The position numbers and the translations under genes are program-made. From an uncultured Clostridia bacterium (GTDB lineage: Bacteria; Bacillota; Clostridia; Christensenellales; Aristaeellaceae), in NCBI GenBank assembly GCA_934632155.1, contig CAKTXZ010000009.1, positions 49,629 through 113,628 of the forward strand: a DNA stretch of 64,000 nt, written 5' to 3'. A model generated the notes under the pieces. That model was not told where the DNA came from. It worked only from the letters and a program-made list of their open reading frames with translations, and did not search any database. Numbering within the stretch: position 1 is the stretch's first letter; each line of letters begins with the position of its first letter. Below, piece by piece: positions 53,878 to 62,632 of this stretch.

Positions 53878-54868
53878 AGGGAGAAGGCGGCAGCGTCAGG
53901 CCGCCGGCAGCCATCAGCTCCGTAACCGGCACAAGGCGCAGCCCCAGCGTATCCATGTAATACGGAATGGCCTGACGAATGACCTCAGGCGTGAAATAGC
54001 CGTCCAGATGGAACAGAATAATCGTGCCGGGCGTAATATCCTTCTGCACGCGGCGCAGCACGGCGTCCGCCTTGGTGTTCCAGTCCCAGTCCTTCGAATC
54101 AATCGTCCACAGGCAGATCTCCATCCCCTCGGCGCGGGCGGGAGCAGAAATGGTCGCGTCGAATTCGCCGAAGGGCGGGCGGAACAGGCGCGGGGTAACG
54201 CCCAGCGTGCTGCGAACCAGCTCCACATTGCGGCGCACCTGCTTGAAGCGCATGTTCAGCGCATAGCTCAGCAGATGCGGATGCGACAGGCTGTGGCAGC
54301 CGATCTCATGCCCCGCGTCGCGAATCTTCCTGGCGGATTCGGGGAAATTAATCAGGAATTCGCCCGTCATGAAAAAGGTGCACTTGATGCCGTATTCATC
54401 CAGAATAGAAAGAATTTCGTCCGTCGGCGTATCGACATAGGCGCAGTCGAAGGTGATGGACATCATGGGCTGATCGGTTTCAACCTTTTGCACCGCCTTC
54501 TGGTGCTTGTCCGTCACGGCCAGATAAAGCTCCCGATTGGTGAGCTTTTCATCGCCGTACCAAACCGACAGGTTGTGCCCGCCCAGATGGCTTTCATCGA
54601 TCTTGACCTTGAAGGTCAGCTGCGTATTGCCGTAACGATACGTTTTCGTGGCCCAAACGCGCCCGGTATCGTCGCGCAGCTCCACATCATAGACGCTGGA
54701 CGCGCCGCCGGCGCGCTTCACCGCCACGGTCAGCCCCCAGTTAGCGCCCAGATAGGCCACATCGTTGATGTTGGCGAACTGGAAGGTCGGCAGCTTTTCG
54801 GCGGCCAGCGCTGCGCAGGGCAGCAGTAGGCAAAGCGTCAGCAGCAGGGACAGGGCTTTTTTCAGCAT
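53852..54868 (-). CDS. PdaB-like polysaccharide deacetylase
   Basis: 338 residues from ATG 54868 (AGGAG 11 bases upstream). The signal peptide is MLKKALSLLLTLCLLLPCAA, and a ~120-residue beta domain precedes the NodB domain. The catalytic region is TFDCAYVDTPT (single Asp, as in PdaB/CDA-like members, instead of TFDD). GCHSLSHPHL gives the zinc-binding HxxxH, with RPPFGEFDATI and the late ILFHLDGYFTPEVI after it. It would remove acetyl groups from peptidoglycan or a surface polysaccharide. It lies between the SdrD-like and ComEA-like genes in one apparent operon. Confidence 0.88.
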   Translation of the reverse strand: MLKKALSLLLTLCLLLPCAALAAEKLPTFQFANINDVAYLGANWGLTVAVKRAGGASSVYDVELRDDTGRVWATKTYRYGNTQLTFKVKIDESHLGGHNLSVWYGDEKLTNRELYLAVTDKHQKAVQKVETDQPMMSITFDCAYVDTPTDEILSILDEYGIKCTFFMTGEFLINFPESARKIRDAGHEIGCHSLSHPHLLSYALNMRFKQVRRNVELVRSTLGVTPRLFRPPFGEFDATISAPARAEGMEICLWTIDSKDWDWNTKADAVLRRVQKDITPGTIILFHLDGYFTPEVIRQAIPYYMDTLGLRLVPVTELMAAGGLTLPPSPYETANEAE

Positions 54869-54910
54869 TGGAATACATTCTCCTCTCTCTTCGCAGGGCG
54901 GCAAATGAAA

Positions 54911-57900
54911 TTATCTTTCCGAGTAGGGCGTCCAGTCCTTCTCGGGAATTTCCTTCATGGCGGCGGGGTAAACGCCCGCTTTGCGCAGGACAAAGCCCAC
55001 ATCGCAATGCAGGTTCCGGCCGCCGCTGGGCACAATGACGCTCTCCACCCAGACCTCGCGGCCGCCCTCCTCGGGCAGAATGCTGCCCACCAGCGGAAAA
55101 TCCGTCTGACAGCGGGTGGCCTTGAGCTCGCCGGGCATGGTGACCTTCATTTGATATTCGCCGGGGTACAGCCCGGAAAGCAGATAATGCCCGTAAGCAT
55201 CCGTCGTGGCGGAGGCGATCAGCGCATCGTGCTGGTACAGCTCAATCACAATGCCGGGCATATCCGGCTCGTCGATATCCTGCATGCCGTTGCCGTTCAA
55301 ATCCAGCCATGCACGGTCGCCGATAGCGCCCATCGCGCCTATACCGATGTCCTGTCCGCTGATCCCGTCGCCCATCTCGAGGGTGAAGGGAAGCGCCCGG
55401 GGCGTGCCGTCGTCCCGGCTGACGATGCAGGTTTCCCGCTCGGTAGCGTCCTGCGCGCGGGCAAAAAGATAACCGTCGGGCAGCTTGGCCGAAAGCGCAT
55501 ATTCGCCCGGCAGCAGCCCGGTAAAGGCGAAAGCGCCGTCCTGCGCAGTTTCGACCGTGGCCAGCGAATAGCCCTGCGCGTCCAGCAGCGTGACGGGAAT
55601 ACCCGCAACGCCGGTCAGGGTGCCGTCCATGCTCCAAACACTGCCGGCAAGGGAGGCATACTGCAGCACGGGCACGGCCAGCGCGTCGTTTTCCTCGCCG
55701 TCGGAAAGCGTCAGCGACACCCGTCCCTCGCCGTCCGCCGGAGCTTCCGCGCCCACAATCACCTCATTCTCCGCCATTTCCAATACCAGCGTATACGCGC
55801 CCGGCACAAGCCGCTCCACCGTAAACGCGCCGTTTTCGTCCGTTATAATCTCCTGAACCAGCTTCTCGCCCAGATACAGGGAGACAGCGCGCCCCTCCGC
55901 GCCGTCCTCGTTCTCCTCGCGCGATGCGGATGCGTTCGCGTCATAATACATTACGCCGCTGAGCTTGGCAGGCAGCGCGGCATTGATGCAAACGCCGTCC
56001 CATACCTGCCCCATGGAAAGCGTAACCTGCGCCGAGGCGGAGGAATCGGCCACGGCAGAAAGGGGCGCGTCCGGCGCGACGCCGAATAGATAATCCTCCG
56101 GCAGGTCGACCGTGAGCGTATAATCATCCGGCCGCAGCCCGGCGAGCGTGAAGGAGCCGTCCTCCGCCGCCGCGGTTTCATAGACGGTTTCATAAGCGGC
56201 GGACTGCAGGCGAATATGCGCCGCCACATGCCTCCCCGACGCCGCTTCGACGCGGCCGCTGAACGTCGCGGTGAGCGATGCGGTCAGCTCGGGCATATGC
56301 AGCTCCGCGCCGCTGCCGATGGTAAACGCGTCGCTCTCCAGCGAAGCGTCGTTGGTCATCGGGGAATCAAAGGCGCTGTCGTCGGGCAGCTCATAGCGCA
56401 GGGAATAGGTTCCCGGCAGCACGCCCTTGATGAGGAAGCGGCCGTCCGCGTCCGTTACGCCGTAGGAATATTCCGAAACGGGCGCGCCGAATTCGTCCAG
56501 CAGCGTAACAGTCACGCCGGGCAGGCCGCCGCGGCCGTCGCTGATCATCACGCCGCCCGCAACCGCGCCCGCACGGAAGACGGCGCCGTCAATATCCGCC
56601 GCCTGCCCGCCGGGGGCAAGGGTGATTTCCTCCGTTTCGCCGTATTCGGGCGTTTGCGTCAAAATATGGTTGACCGTGCCCGGCTGATCGCCCGCATACG
56701 GCGCGGCGACATATTGATCGGACAGCAGGAAACGAATGGTATACGTGCCGGGCAGCAGCGAATCCAGCGCGTAGCGGCCCTCCTGATCCGTGCCGACCTC
56801 CTGCGCGACGAATCCATCCGCGTCCACCGCCTGCACGGCAAAGCCGGAAAGCGCCGCGTCGCCGTCGTGATAAACGCCGGTGTTGGTCGGGTCCTCAAAC
56901 AGGCGGCCGCTGACGGCGCAGGCGCGGGTCACGCCGACGGTAAATTCGCTATTTTCACCATGCGGCAGCGTCGCCTCGGCGCTCCCTTGCCGCTCGGCGG
57001 AAAGGGTGCGAATCAGGCTGTCCTCCGCCGCGGCGGTAAACACAAAGCCGTCGGGCAGCGTGCACGCAAGCGTCGCCGCGCCGCCGCGAACCAGCGGGAA
57101 GGACGCCCGGCCGGAATCGTCCGACAGCGCGCTGACGAGCGTTTGGTCGTTTTGCACCACCGCGACCGTCGCGCCCGAAAGCGCCGGCTCGTCCGCGTCG
57201 CGCCGCCCGTTGACGTTCAAATCCTCATAAAACGTCACGACCAGCGAGGTGGCGGGCATAACGCCCACCGCGCTAATATTCGTCGTGCTTTCCACCTGCA
57301 CGGAAACGTTCACCGATTCCTGACGGCTTACGGCGTTGGTAATCAGGGAATTGACGCCGTAGGTAAACATTTTTCCGTCCGGCAGCGCAAAGACGAGGCG
57401 ATAGGCGCCCGGCTGCAGCCCCTTGAACGCATAATCGCCGTTCGCGTCGGCATTGGTTCGGCGCTCTACGCCAAGGCTGTCCGAAATCAGCGTGACGGCC
57501 ACGTCCGTAGCGCCCTGCTCGTCCCCGTCCCACACGCCGTTGGCATTTTCGTCAAACCAGATTTTTCCGCTCAACGCGCCCGTGCGCACCGCGCCGACGC
57601 CCAGCGCGATATTTTCCTTGGCCGAAACCGTAAAGGGCGCGGAAACGCCGGTGTTGTCCTCCCCGGCCTGAATGCAGTTATAATAGGCGTTGATTTTTTG
57701 CCCCATGGGGCCGACGACATAATGGTCGGGCAGCACGGCGCGCAGCTGATAGGTTCCGGGCGAAAGCTTACGCATGGCGGCAAGGCCGTCGCGGTTGGTC
57801 GTTTCCGAAGCGACGGTATACTCCTGCCCCTCCCATACGTAAATCAGGCTGACCTTTACGCCCTGCAGCAGCGGCTCGGAAAGCATGCGGCCGCCGTTGG

Positions 57901-58372
57901 CGTTCTCATCCTCAAAGGCGACGGCGGAAACGTCCGACGACGTGCGCGTCGCGCCGATATTCTGCGTAACGCTTTTGCCGCTTTCAAGGGTGAAATAGGG
58001 TGTAACGCTGCGGTTTTCCTGCGCGGGAAGCGCGCTGCTGGCCGTGCCGTGCAGCGTAAACTGATAATCCGCGGGCAGCTCGATATTCAGGCGATATTCG
58101 CCGGCCTCCGAAACCGAGAAGGCGTAAGCGCCGTCCCTGTCCGTTTGCACGGTGGCCAGCTGCTCCTCGGAGCCGTCGGGCAGCCGGTGCTCCAGCGTTA
58201 CGGCCGCCCCGGCAAGGCCGGGCTCGTTGCCCATCGCGCCGTCCACCGTTTTTTCCAGCCATACTATACCGCTGATTTCCCCGCCCGCAGCCTGCGCGCA
58301 TACGGCGAGCCCAAGCAGCGGCAGTACCGCCAGAAGCAGGAAAAGAAACCTTTGTTTACGCTGCCAGCCCAT
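54911..58372 (-). CDS. Secreted protein with about ten SdrD-B/Cna-B-like domains
   Basis: 1153 residues, AGGAGG 6 bases before the ATG. The signal peptide ends near AQA (residue ~28). About ten beta-sandwich modules of ~110 residues follow. Four have the Ca-binding-like SdrD-B motif (WFDENANGVWDGDE, YEDLNVNGRRDADE, YDANASASREENED, WLDLNGNGMQDIDE), and most contain LxPGxYxLxxxLPDxY, as in LSPGTYQLRAVLPDHY. The chain ends EKDWTPYSER, without LPXTG, membrane anchor or other wall-binding repeat. It is probably a rigid secreted stalk or adhesin. It is 42 bases upstream of the deacetylase gene. Confidence 0.88.
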   Translation of the reverse strand: MGWQRKQRFLFLLLAVLPLLGLAVCAQAAGGEISGIVWLEKTVDGAMGNEPGLAGAAVTLEHRLPDGSEEQLATVQTDRDGAYAFSVSEAGEYRLNIELPADYQFTLHGTASSALPAQENRSVTPYFTLESGKSVTQNIGATRTSSDVSAVAFEDENANGGRMLSEPLLQGVKVSLIYVWEGQEYTVASETTNRDGLAAMRKLSPGTYQLRAVLPDHYVVGPMGQKINAYYNCIQAGEDNTGVSAPFTVSAKENIALGVGAVRTGALSGKIWFDENANGVWDGDEQGATDVAVTLISDSLGVERRTNADANGDYAFKGLQPGAYRLVFALPDGKMFTYGVNSLITNAVSRQESVNVSVQVESTTNISAVGVMPATSLVVTFYEDLNVNGRRDADEPALSGATVAVVQNDQTLVSALSDDSGRASFPLVRGGAATLACTLPDGFVFTAAAEDSLIRTLSAERQGSAEATLPHGENSEFTVGVTRACAVSGRLFEDPTNTGVYHDGDAALSGFAVQAVDADGFVAQEVGTDQEGRYALDSLLPGTYTIRFLLSDQYVAAPYAGDQPGTVNHILTQTPEYGETEEITLAPGGQAADIDGAVFRAGAVAGGVMISDGRGGLPGVTVTLLDEFGAPVSEYSYGVTDADGRFLIKGVLPGTYSLRYELPDDSAFDSPMTNDASLESDAFTIGSGAELHMPELTASLTATFSGRVEAASGRHVAAHIRLQSAAYETVYETAAAEDGSFTLAGLRPDDYTLTVDLPEDYLFGVAPDAPLSAVADSSASAQVTLSMGQVWDGVCINAALPAKLSGVMYYDANASASREENEDGAEGRAVSLYLGEKLVQEIITDENGAFTVERLVPGAYTLVLEMAENEVIVGAEAPADGEGRVSLTLSDGEENDALAVPVLQYASLAGSVWSMDGTLTGVAGIPVTLLDAQGYSLATVETAQDGAFAFTGLLPGEYALSAKLPDGYLFARAQDATERETCIVSRDDGTPRALPFTLEMGDGISGQDIGIGAMGAIGDRAWLDLNGNGMQDIDEPDMPGIVIELYQHDALIASATTDAYGHYLLSGLYPGEYQMKVTMPGELKATRCQTDFPLVGSILPEEGGREVWVESVIVPSGGRNLHCDVGFVLRKAGVYPAAMKEIPEKDWTPYSER

Positions 58373-58510
58373 AGAAAGCCTCCTAATTATACAAGGAAAT
58401 AAGATTCACTTTATGATAATCCAAAGCCCAATTGTTGTCAATGCGCGCGAAGGATGCAAAATGTAAATTGTCGCGGCAAAAGCGCCGAAAACGCAGCCTG
58501 ACGAGCGCAG

Positions 58511-58540
58511 AAAAGCCCGCGCTCAACCGATAGCACGGGC
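58511..58540 (-). terminator. Terminator after the HEXXH metalloprotein gene
   Basis: On the minus strand GCCCGTGCT pairs with AGCGCGGGC (58515-58540) with one G-T pair, and TTTTCT follows. Confidence 0.7.
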
Positions 58541-58599
58541 GAAGGAGGGTTTTTATTTCATTCGCGCATCGTGCGGCAACGCCGTCGGGCCGCGCCCCT

Positions 58600-59460
58600 T
58601 CAACGCAGCGAAGCCCGAAAATCCCGAAACAGGCGCTTGACGTCGTCAATCGTCCAGCAAAGCAGATTGTCGAACGCCGTTTTCCGCATCGCAAACCGCA
58701 CAAGCCGCGCGCCCAGATAGTAGCCAACGTCCGGCCGGCCGTTAAAAAAGGCCCAATCGCCGAAGTAGCGCTGGTTTTCGCGCGTCATTTCATGCATGTC
58801 GCGGGCAAAGCCATCGGCAATTTCGCCCAAATGCTCGCCGCACCATGCTTTCCAGCCGTCTCGATCCTGATGGAAATAATCGGCGTTCCCAAGCGCCTCC
58901 TGCTCAAACGCCATAGCGATTCCCTCGGTAAACAGCTGCCACAGGAAGCCGTCGGCGGGAGACTCGAACGCGCGCTCCAGCACGCCGAAGCGCGCCTGAT
59001 ACGCATGTCCCAATTCATGCAGCACAAGGCCGTTCATGTCGTCCGGATGATACCAGCCAAGCTCGATGATTTTTTCAATTCCCAGCAGAATAACCGTTTC
59101 GCGCTCAATTTCCGTCACCCAGCCCGCTCCGTTGCAAAGCCCCAGATACAGTACGATTTTCACATCCGGCGTTTTGCCGAATACGGCCTGCAGCCGCTGT
59201 TCCAGATTCTCCGTAACCAGATGAAACGTCCGAACCGTTTCGCTAAACGCTTCCTTTTGACGGTACGCCGCATTCAGCACGGGCAAAAACGCCTGCTCCC
59301 ATGGATATTGGGGCGATACGCTTTGCCGCATATCCGCAAGACAAACCGCCTCCGCCGACGGAAAATTCGCCCGCATGTACGCCTTCCAGCGCTCCAAATC
59401 AAACGCGCCCGCTTCATACGCGGAAAGCGCCGCCCGGCTGGTATCCAATAAGCGAATCAT
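58600..59460 (-). CDS. HEXXH zinc metalloprotein (gluzincin-like), function unknown
   Basis: 286 residues from ATG 59460 (GGAGAGG upstream). The zinc motif is HELGHAY in LVLHELGHAYQARFGV, with a probable third ligand Glu ~35 residues later in LFTEGIAMAFEQE. The arrangement resembles DUF2268-type putative Zn-proteases. There is no signal peptide or membrane helix, so it is probably cytoplasmic. Substrates are unknown. It is transcribed away from the MerR gene region, and the 270-base gap upstream (59461-59731) shows no other gene. Confidence 0.75.
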   Translation of the reverse strand: MIRLLDTSRAALSAYEAGAFDLERWKAYMRANFPSAEAVCLADMRQSVSPQYPWEQAFLPVLNAAYRQKEAFSETVRTFHLVTENLEQRLQAVFGKTPDVKIVLYLGLCNGAGWVTEIERETVILLGIEKIIELGWYHPDDMNGLVLHELGHAYQARFGVLERAFESPADGFLWQLFTEGIAMAFEQEALGNADYFHQDRDGWKAWCGEHLGEIADGFARDMHEMTRENQRYFGDWAFFNGRPDVGYYLGARLVRFAMRKTAFDNLLCWTIDDVKRLFRDFRASLR

Positions 59461-59731
59461 AACCGATTCCTCTCCTTCAAAAAAATGCGCCCCGTAATTT
59501 TTCCGCCTGTGCGCCGGATCATATACGGCACGGGAGCGTTACGGTAAAGCCCGCGCTCCTTTCCGGCCCGCTTTCGGCGCGCACGCGTGCGCCGCGAGTC
59601 CGGCAATCCATTGCGCAGCAGCCGGCCCGAGGCCGCCGCCCGTTCGATCCCGCGCCGTAACCGCACGGAAAACCTTCAGCGGGCGCTGCGTCGTCAGGCG
59701 TTGCTTCGCAGAAAAGAGCAGGCGCGGGGGC

Positions 59732-60541
59732 CTATTCCACATAGAACATTATTTTCGTAATATACTCCGCTTCATTGCCCGTGGAAAGATAGTCGTTGAT
59801 TGCAAGCTCATAAGAGTCCGAAGTGATTTTTAGATGATGGGATCGGCAGTATTCCAATATCCGTTCGTATGCTTTTCCGATGGAAAGGTAGTCTCCCGTA
59901 TGGTATGCAATCACGCATTGTCCGGCAGGAAGCTCGACGATGCCCTGGGCGGCGCTTTTTTCAATGGGCAAAAAAACATGGGACGCTTCTGTATATCGGC
60001 CCTGCTGGATGCGCTCGATAGGCACGACTGCTCCGCTTTGAAAGAAAATAGGAAGTTGTTCTTTGAAGGAACGGACAAAGCACTTTTTTGTAGCCATGCT
60101 GACCATCTCAAGCGTATAAGGTGCAGCAACCTCTTGAAGCAAAATATACTGCGGCTTTACATTTTCCACAGACACGCTGCTGTTATGAATGGCGGCCGAA
60201 TGCTCCAACTGTAAACAGCGATGCTCAACTCTGCTTTTTATAAGCTGCAATTCCTGAATCTGGCGCTCGATGCTGGTAAGCTGCTTTCGGAGCGCCACAA
60301 TGGAGGTATCAAGCGAATAGCTTTTCATATGCGCCTTGATTTCATCAAGGGAAAAGCCAATCTTTTTCATAATGCAGATCGTGTCCAAATCGTCAAGCTG
60401 CTTTGCGCTATAATAACGATAGCCATTCTCCGGGTCTACATAGGCAGGGCAAAAAAGGCCAATTTTATCATAAAAAATCAAGGCTTGCCTGGAAATATTC
60501 TGATGCTTGGAGAGTTCGCCGATTGAGAACAGATTTTTCAT
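59732..60541 (-). CDS. MerR-family regulator with GyrI-like effector domain
   Basis: 269 residues from ATG 60541. The N-terminal winged helix has LFSIGELSKHQNISRQALIF and YYSAKQLDDLDTICIMKKIG, with a dimerisation coil (SIVALRKQLTSIERQIQEL) after it. The C-terminal ~150 residues resemble the GyrI/BmrR effector domain, ending YELAINDYLSTGNEAEYITK, which usually binds drugs or amphipathic ligands. It diverges from a YitT-like gene whose promoter has the 19-base spacer typical of MerR control. GC is lower than in genes to its left, consistent with an acquired segment. Confidence 0.88.
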   Translation of the reverse strand: MKNLFSIGELSKHQNISRQALIFYDKIGLFCPAYVDPENGYRYYSAKQLDDLDTICIMKKIGFSLDEIKAHMKSYSLDTSIVALRKQLTSIERQIQELQLIKSRVEHRCLQLEHSAAIHNSSVSVENVKPQYILLQEVAAPYTLEMVSMATKKCFVRSFKEQLPIFFQSGAVVPIERIQQGRYTEASHVFLPIEKSAAQGIVELPAGQCVIAYHTGDYLSIGKAYERILEYCRSHHLKITSDSYELAINDYLSTGNEAEYITKIMFYVE

Positions 60542-60551
60542 AAAAAACCTC

Positions 60552-60582
60552 TTGACCTTATAGTTACTATATGCTTTATCAT
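60552..60582 (+). promoter_or_regulatory. MerR-type promoter with 19-base spacer
   Basis: TTGACC (60552-60557), 19 bases, TATCAT (60577-60582). The spacer contains the dyad-like TTATAGTTACTATA, the usual MerR-family operator. It drives the YitT-like reading frame and lies in the 81-base divergent gap. Confidence 0.8.
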
Positions 60583-60622
60583 GATAGCATGAAAATATGA
60601 ACTTGTCAAGGAGGAACATGAA

Positions 60623-61105
60623 ATGAAATCCCGCGTGGCTGTCCTTCGGAGCAAATTGGCGGACGGGCTGACAATTAGAAAAATACTGTTGATTGTGCTT
60701 GGAGCAATGATATGCTCCTTTGGCATTCACAACATCCATCAGCGCACAAATATCACGGAGGGCGGCGTGATTGGCTTGATGCTTCTCGTAGAGCATTGGC
60801 TGAACATATCTCCGGCTTATATTACGCCCATACTGGATATAGCCTGCTATCTGCCGGCGTTTCAGTTTTTGGGCGGCAGCTTCATCAAAACATCCGTTAT
60901 TTCCACGCTCTTTGTGTCGGGCTTTTATAAGGTTTGGGAAATGTTTCCGCCCATGCTTCCCGACCTGTCGGGGCATCCGCTGATTGCAGCCGCCCCGAGG
61001 CGGCTTCCGCCGCCCGCGAGCTGTACGCAGACCGTTTCCCGTATGCGGCGCGAAACGATCGCAAAAAAGCAGCTGCACGTCAGCCTTATCTGTTTCCTTG
61101 TCTGA
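60623..61105 (+). pseudogene. YitT-family membrane protein, truncated
   Basis: AAGGAGG precedes the ATG. Residues 1 to ~123 match a YitT protein: membrane segments IRKILLIVLGAMICSFGIHN, EGGVIGLMLLVEHWLNI, ITPILDIACYLPAFQFLGG and SVISTLFVSGFY, ending PLIAA where family members normally continue to ~280 residues. After about 60990 the frame (~37 codons) reads antisense through the end of an XRE regulator gene and is unlike any membrane protein. The remaining TM helices and the C-terminal DUF2179 domain are missing. A deletion or rearrangement junction is inferred. Confidence 0.75.
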
Positions 61106-61324
61106 AAAAAAGAATTGGTCTACCGAAACATCTAAAAGCGTAACAAGCTCATAAAAGATTGGCAGGCTTGGGCGCTGTCCGCTATTCTCAATGGACGCGA
61201 TATAGCGTGGAGCGATGTTCATCTTATCCGCTAACTGCTTGCGCGATATGCCCTTTGCCTTTCCTGCTGCTTTTATGGCTTGACCGAAAGCCTTACAATC
61301 CAATCTTGCGACTTCTCTTTTCAT
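61070..61324 (-). pseudogene. XRE helix-turn-helix regulator, 3' end lost
   Basis: From ATG 61324 the frame encodes MKREVARLDCKAFGQAIKAA, a complete HTH (ISRKQLADKMNIAPRYIASI) and PIFYELVTLLDVSVDQFFF, a family common on Firmicute conjugative elements. Those proteins normally continue ~30 residues with a RRQLD-type helix. Here the sequence after about residue 85 is unrelated and runs into antisense of the YitT-like gene. The DNA-binding domain could still be made, but with a foreign tail. The frame stays open into the MerR gene by chance. Confidence 0.65.
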
Positions 61325-61429
61325 CTCATCCTGTTGCCTTCTACTGTTCGCTTTTTTTCGTAATATGCGCACACCTGTAATGGACTTGACCGCCATAAAG
61401 CACATAATTTGCGGACCGTTCCTTGATTT

Positions 61430-61458
61430 TTGTCCGGCTGTCCGTATATCATTATATT
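61430..61458 (+). promoter_or_regulatory. Candidate promoter for the small HTH gene
   Basis: TTGTCC (61430-61435), 17 bases, TATATT (61453-61458). It is ~40 bases before the ATG and is followed by an unusual run of eight G near 61477. Confidence 0.45.
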
Positions 61459-61498
61459 TGTAGCACGATATGAAAGGGGGGGGTGAAGCACGGCATAT

Positions 61499-61699
61499 AT
61501 GTCTTGTCCGCAAGCGGCAAAGAAATGGAGCATATCAGAGCGGCGCGTACAGAAGCTGTGCGAGGAAAACCGCATACCGGGTGTTTCAAAAATCGGCTGT
61601 ATGTGGCTCATTCCAATAGATGCGGAAAAGCCTGCCGACGGGCGGCAAAAAAACAAAAAAAGTTGTAAGATTTCTTGTAAGGTTTTCGGTTTTGCGTAG
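61499..61699 (+). CDS. Small excisionase-like helix-turn-helix protein
   Basis: 66 residues. MSCPQAAKKWSISERRVQKL continues CEENRIPGVSKIGCMWLIPI and DAEKPADGR. This is a MerR/Xis-like HTH with wing, of the type repeatedly found on Firmicute integrative elements and often called helix-turn-helix domain protein. A G-rich tract precedes it and the ribosome site is not obvious. It may regulate the ABC genes downstream or be an excisionase relic. Its last codons overlap the direct repeats before the ABC operon. Confidence 0.7.
   Translation: MSCPQAAKKWSISERRVQKLCEENRIPGVSKIGCMWLIPIDAEKPADGRQKNKKSCKISCKVFGFA
61663..61686 (+). promoter_or_regulatory. Tandem 12-base direct repeats upstream of the ABC operon
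   Basis: TTGTAAGATTTC (61663-61674) is followed immediately by TTGTAAGGTTTT (61675-61686). Head-to-tail half-sites at about one helical turn are how OmpR-type response regulators bind. They lie ~70 bases before the ABC start, with CATATA at 61701-61706 as a poor -10 candidate. Confidence 0.4.
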
Positions 61700-61753
61700 T
61701 CATATAGGTGAGCAGCAAAAAGAAAGACGTTTTCCTGTGCAAGGAGGAATGAA

Positions 61754-62632
61754 ATGAACCTAAATATTAACGGATTGACAAGGAATTACGGAAAGAAAAA
61801 GGCGGTTGACAGCGTGACAATCGACTTGACGCCGGGGGTATATGGGCTGCTTGGTCCCAATGGCGCAGGAAAAACAACCCTCTTGCACATGATATGCGGA
61901 CTACTGAAGCCGACCGCCGGAACAGTCTGTTTTAACGGAACGGAAATCTCTGCCCTCAAAGAACAATACCGAAGTATTCTCGGCTTCCTGCCGCAAAACT
62001 TCGGCTATTACCGGGATTTTACGGTCAAGCAGTTTCTTTCATATATCGCCTATCTGAAAGGACTAGATCGTAGTGCCGCAACATATGGCGTCCACGCAGT
62101 GTTGGAAACGACCAATCTGACGGATTTTGCGGACAGCAAGATGGCACAGCTTTCAGGCGGTATGCGCCAGCGCGTCGGAATCGCCCAAGCGCTTTTGAAC
62201 GACCCTGATATTCTTATTTTGGACGAACCGACCGTTGGGCTTGATCCTGCGGAACGTGTGAAATTCCGAAATCTAATTAGCACCGTATCGTCTGGCAAAA
62301 TAACGATCTTATCTACGCATATTGTCTCCGATGCTTCTTATATTGCGGATCAGATTTTACTTATGCACAACGGCAAAGTTTCCTGTAAAGGGACGGTTGA
62401 TATGCTCACGAGAAAAGTACATGGGTACGTTTGGGATGCTGTAGTAGATGCGAACCTTGCAGAAGGGCTCGCTGCACAATACGCGATCAGTAAAATGCAC
62501 CACACTCCGCAGGGTGTGAGCCTGCGCATTCTTACAGAAAAAAGGCCGCTTGCGGGCGCGCAACCTGTTTGCCCCGACTTGGAAGATGCGTATCTCTTTT
62601 ATACTGGGCAGAAAGGCGGTGAAACGCGATGA
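61754..62632 (+). CDS. ABC transporter ATP-binding protein
   Basis: 292 residues, AAGGAGG before the ATG. Walker A GPNGAGKTT is at residues 34-42, the Q-loop in GFLPQNFGYY, the signature LSGGMRQRVGIAQAL, Walker B ILILDEPTVGLDP and the switch His in LSTHIVSDA. The C-terminal ~80 residues are typical of ABC-2 export ATPases. It overlaps the permease gene by four bases (ATGA). The pair likely exports a peptide or lipid, or confers resistance; the direction is inferred from the ABC-2 type. Confidence 0.93.
   Translation: MNLNINGLTRNYGKKKAVDSVTIDLTPGVYGLLGPNGAGKTTLLHMICGLLKPTAGTVCFNGTEISALKEQYRSILGFLPQNFGYYRDFTVKQFLSYIAYLKGLDRSAATYGVHAVLETTNLTDFADSKMAQLSGGMRQRVGIAQALLNDPDILILDEPTVGLDPAERVKFRNLISTVSSGKITILSTHIVSDASYIADQILLMHNGKVSCKGTVDMLTRKVHGYVWDAVVDANLAEGLAAQYAISKMHHTPQGVSLRILTEKRPLAGAQPVCPDLEDAYLFYTGQKGGETR

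Noticed and set aside
56216..58402. Open frame of 728 codons antisense to the SdrD-like gene
   Set aside because: Same composition artefact; the sense frame has repeated domains and a signal peptide.
59732..61513. A single 593-codon minus-strand frame containing XRE and MerR domains
   Set aside because: The middle part is antisense to the YitT-like gene, and the MerR part has its own start (60541). Absence of stops is chance, not a fused regulator.
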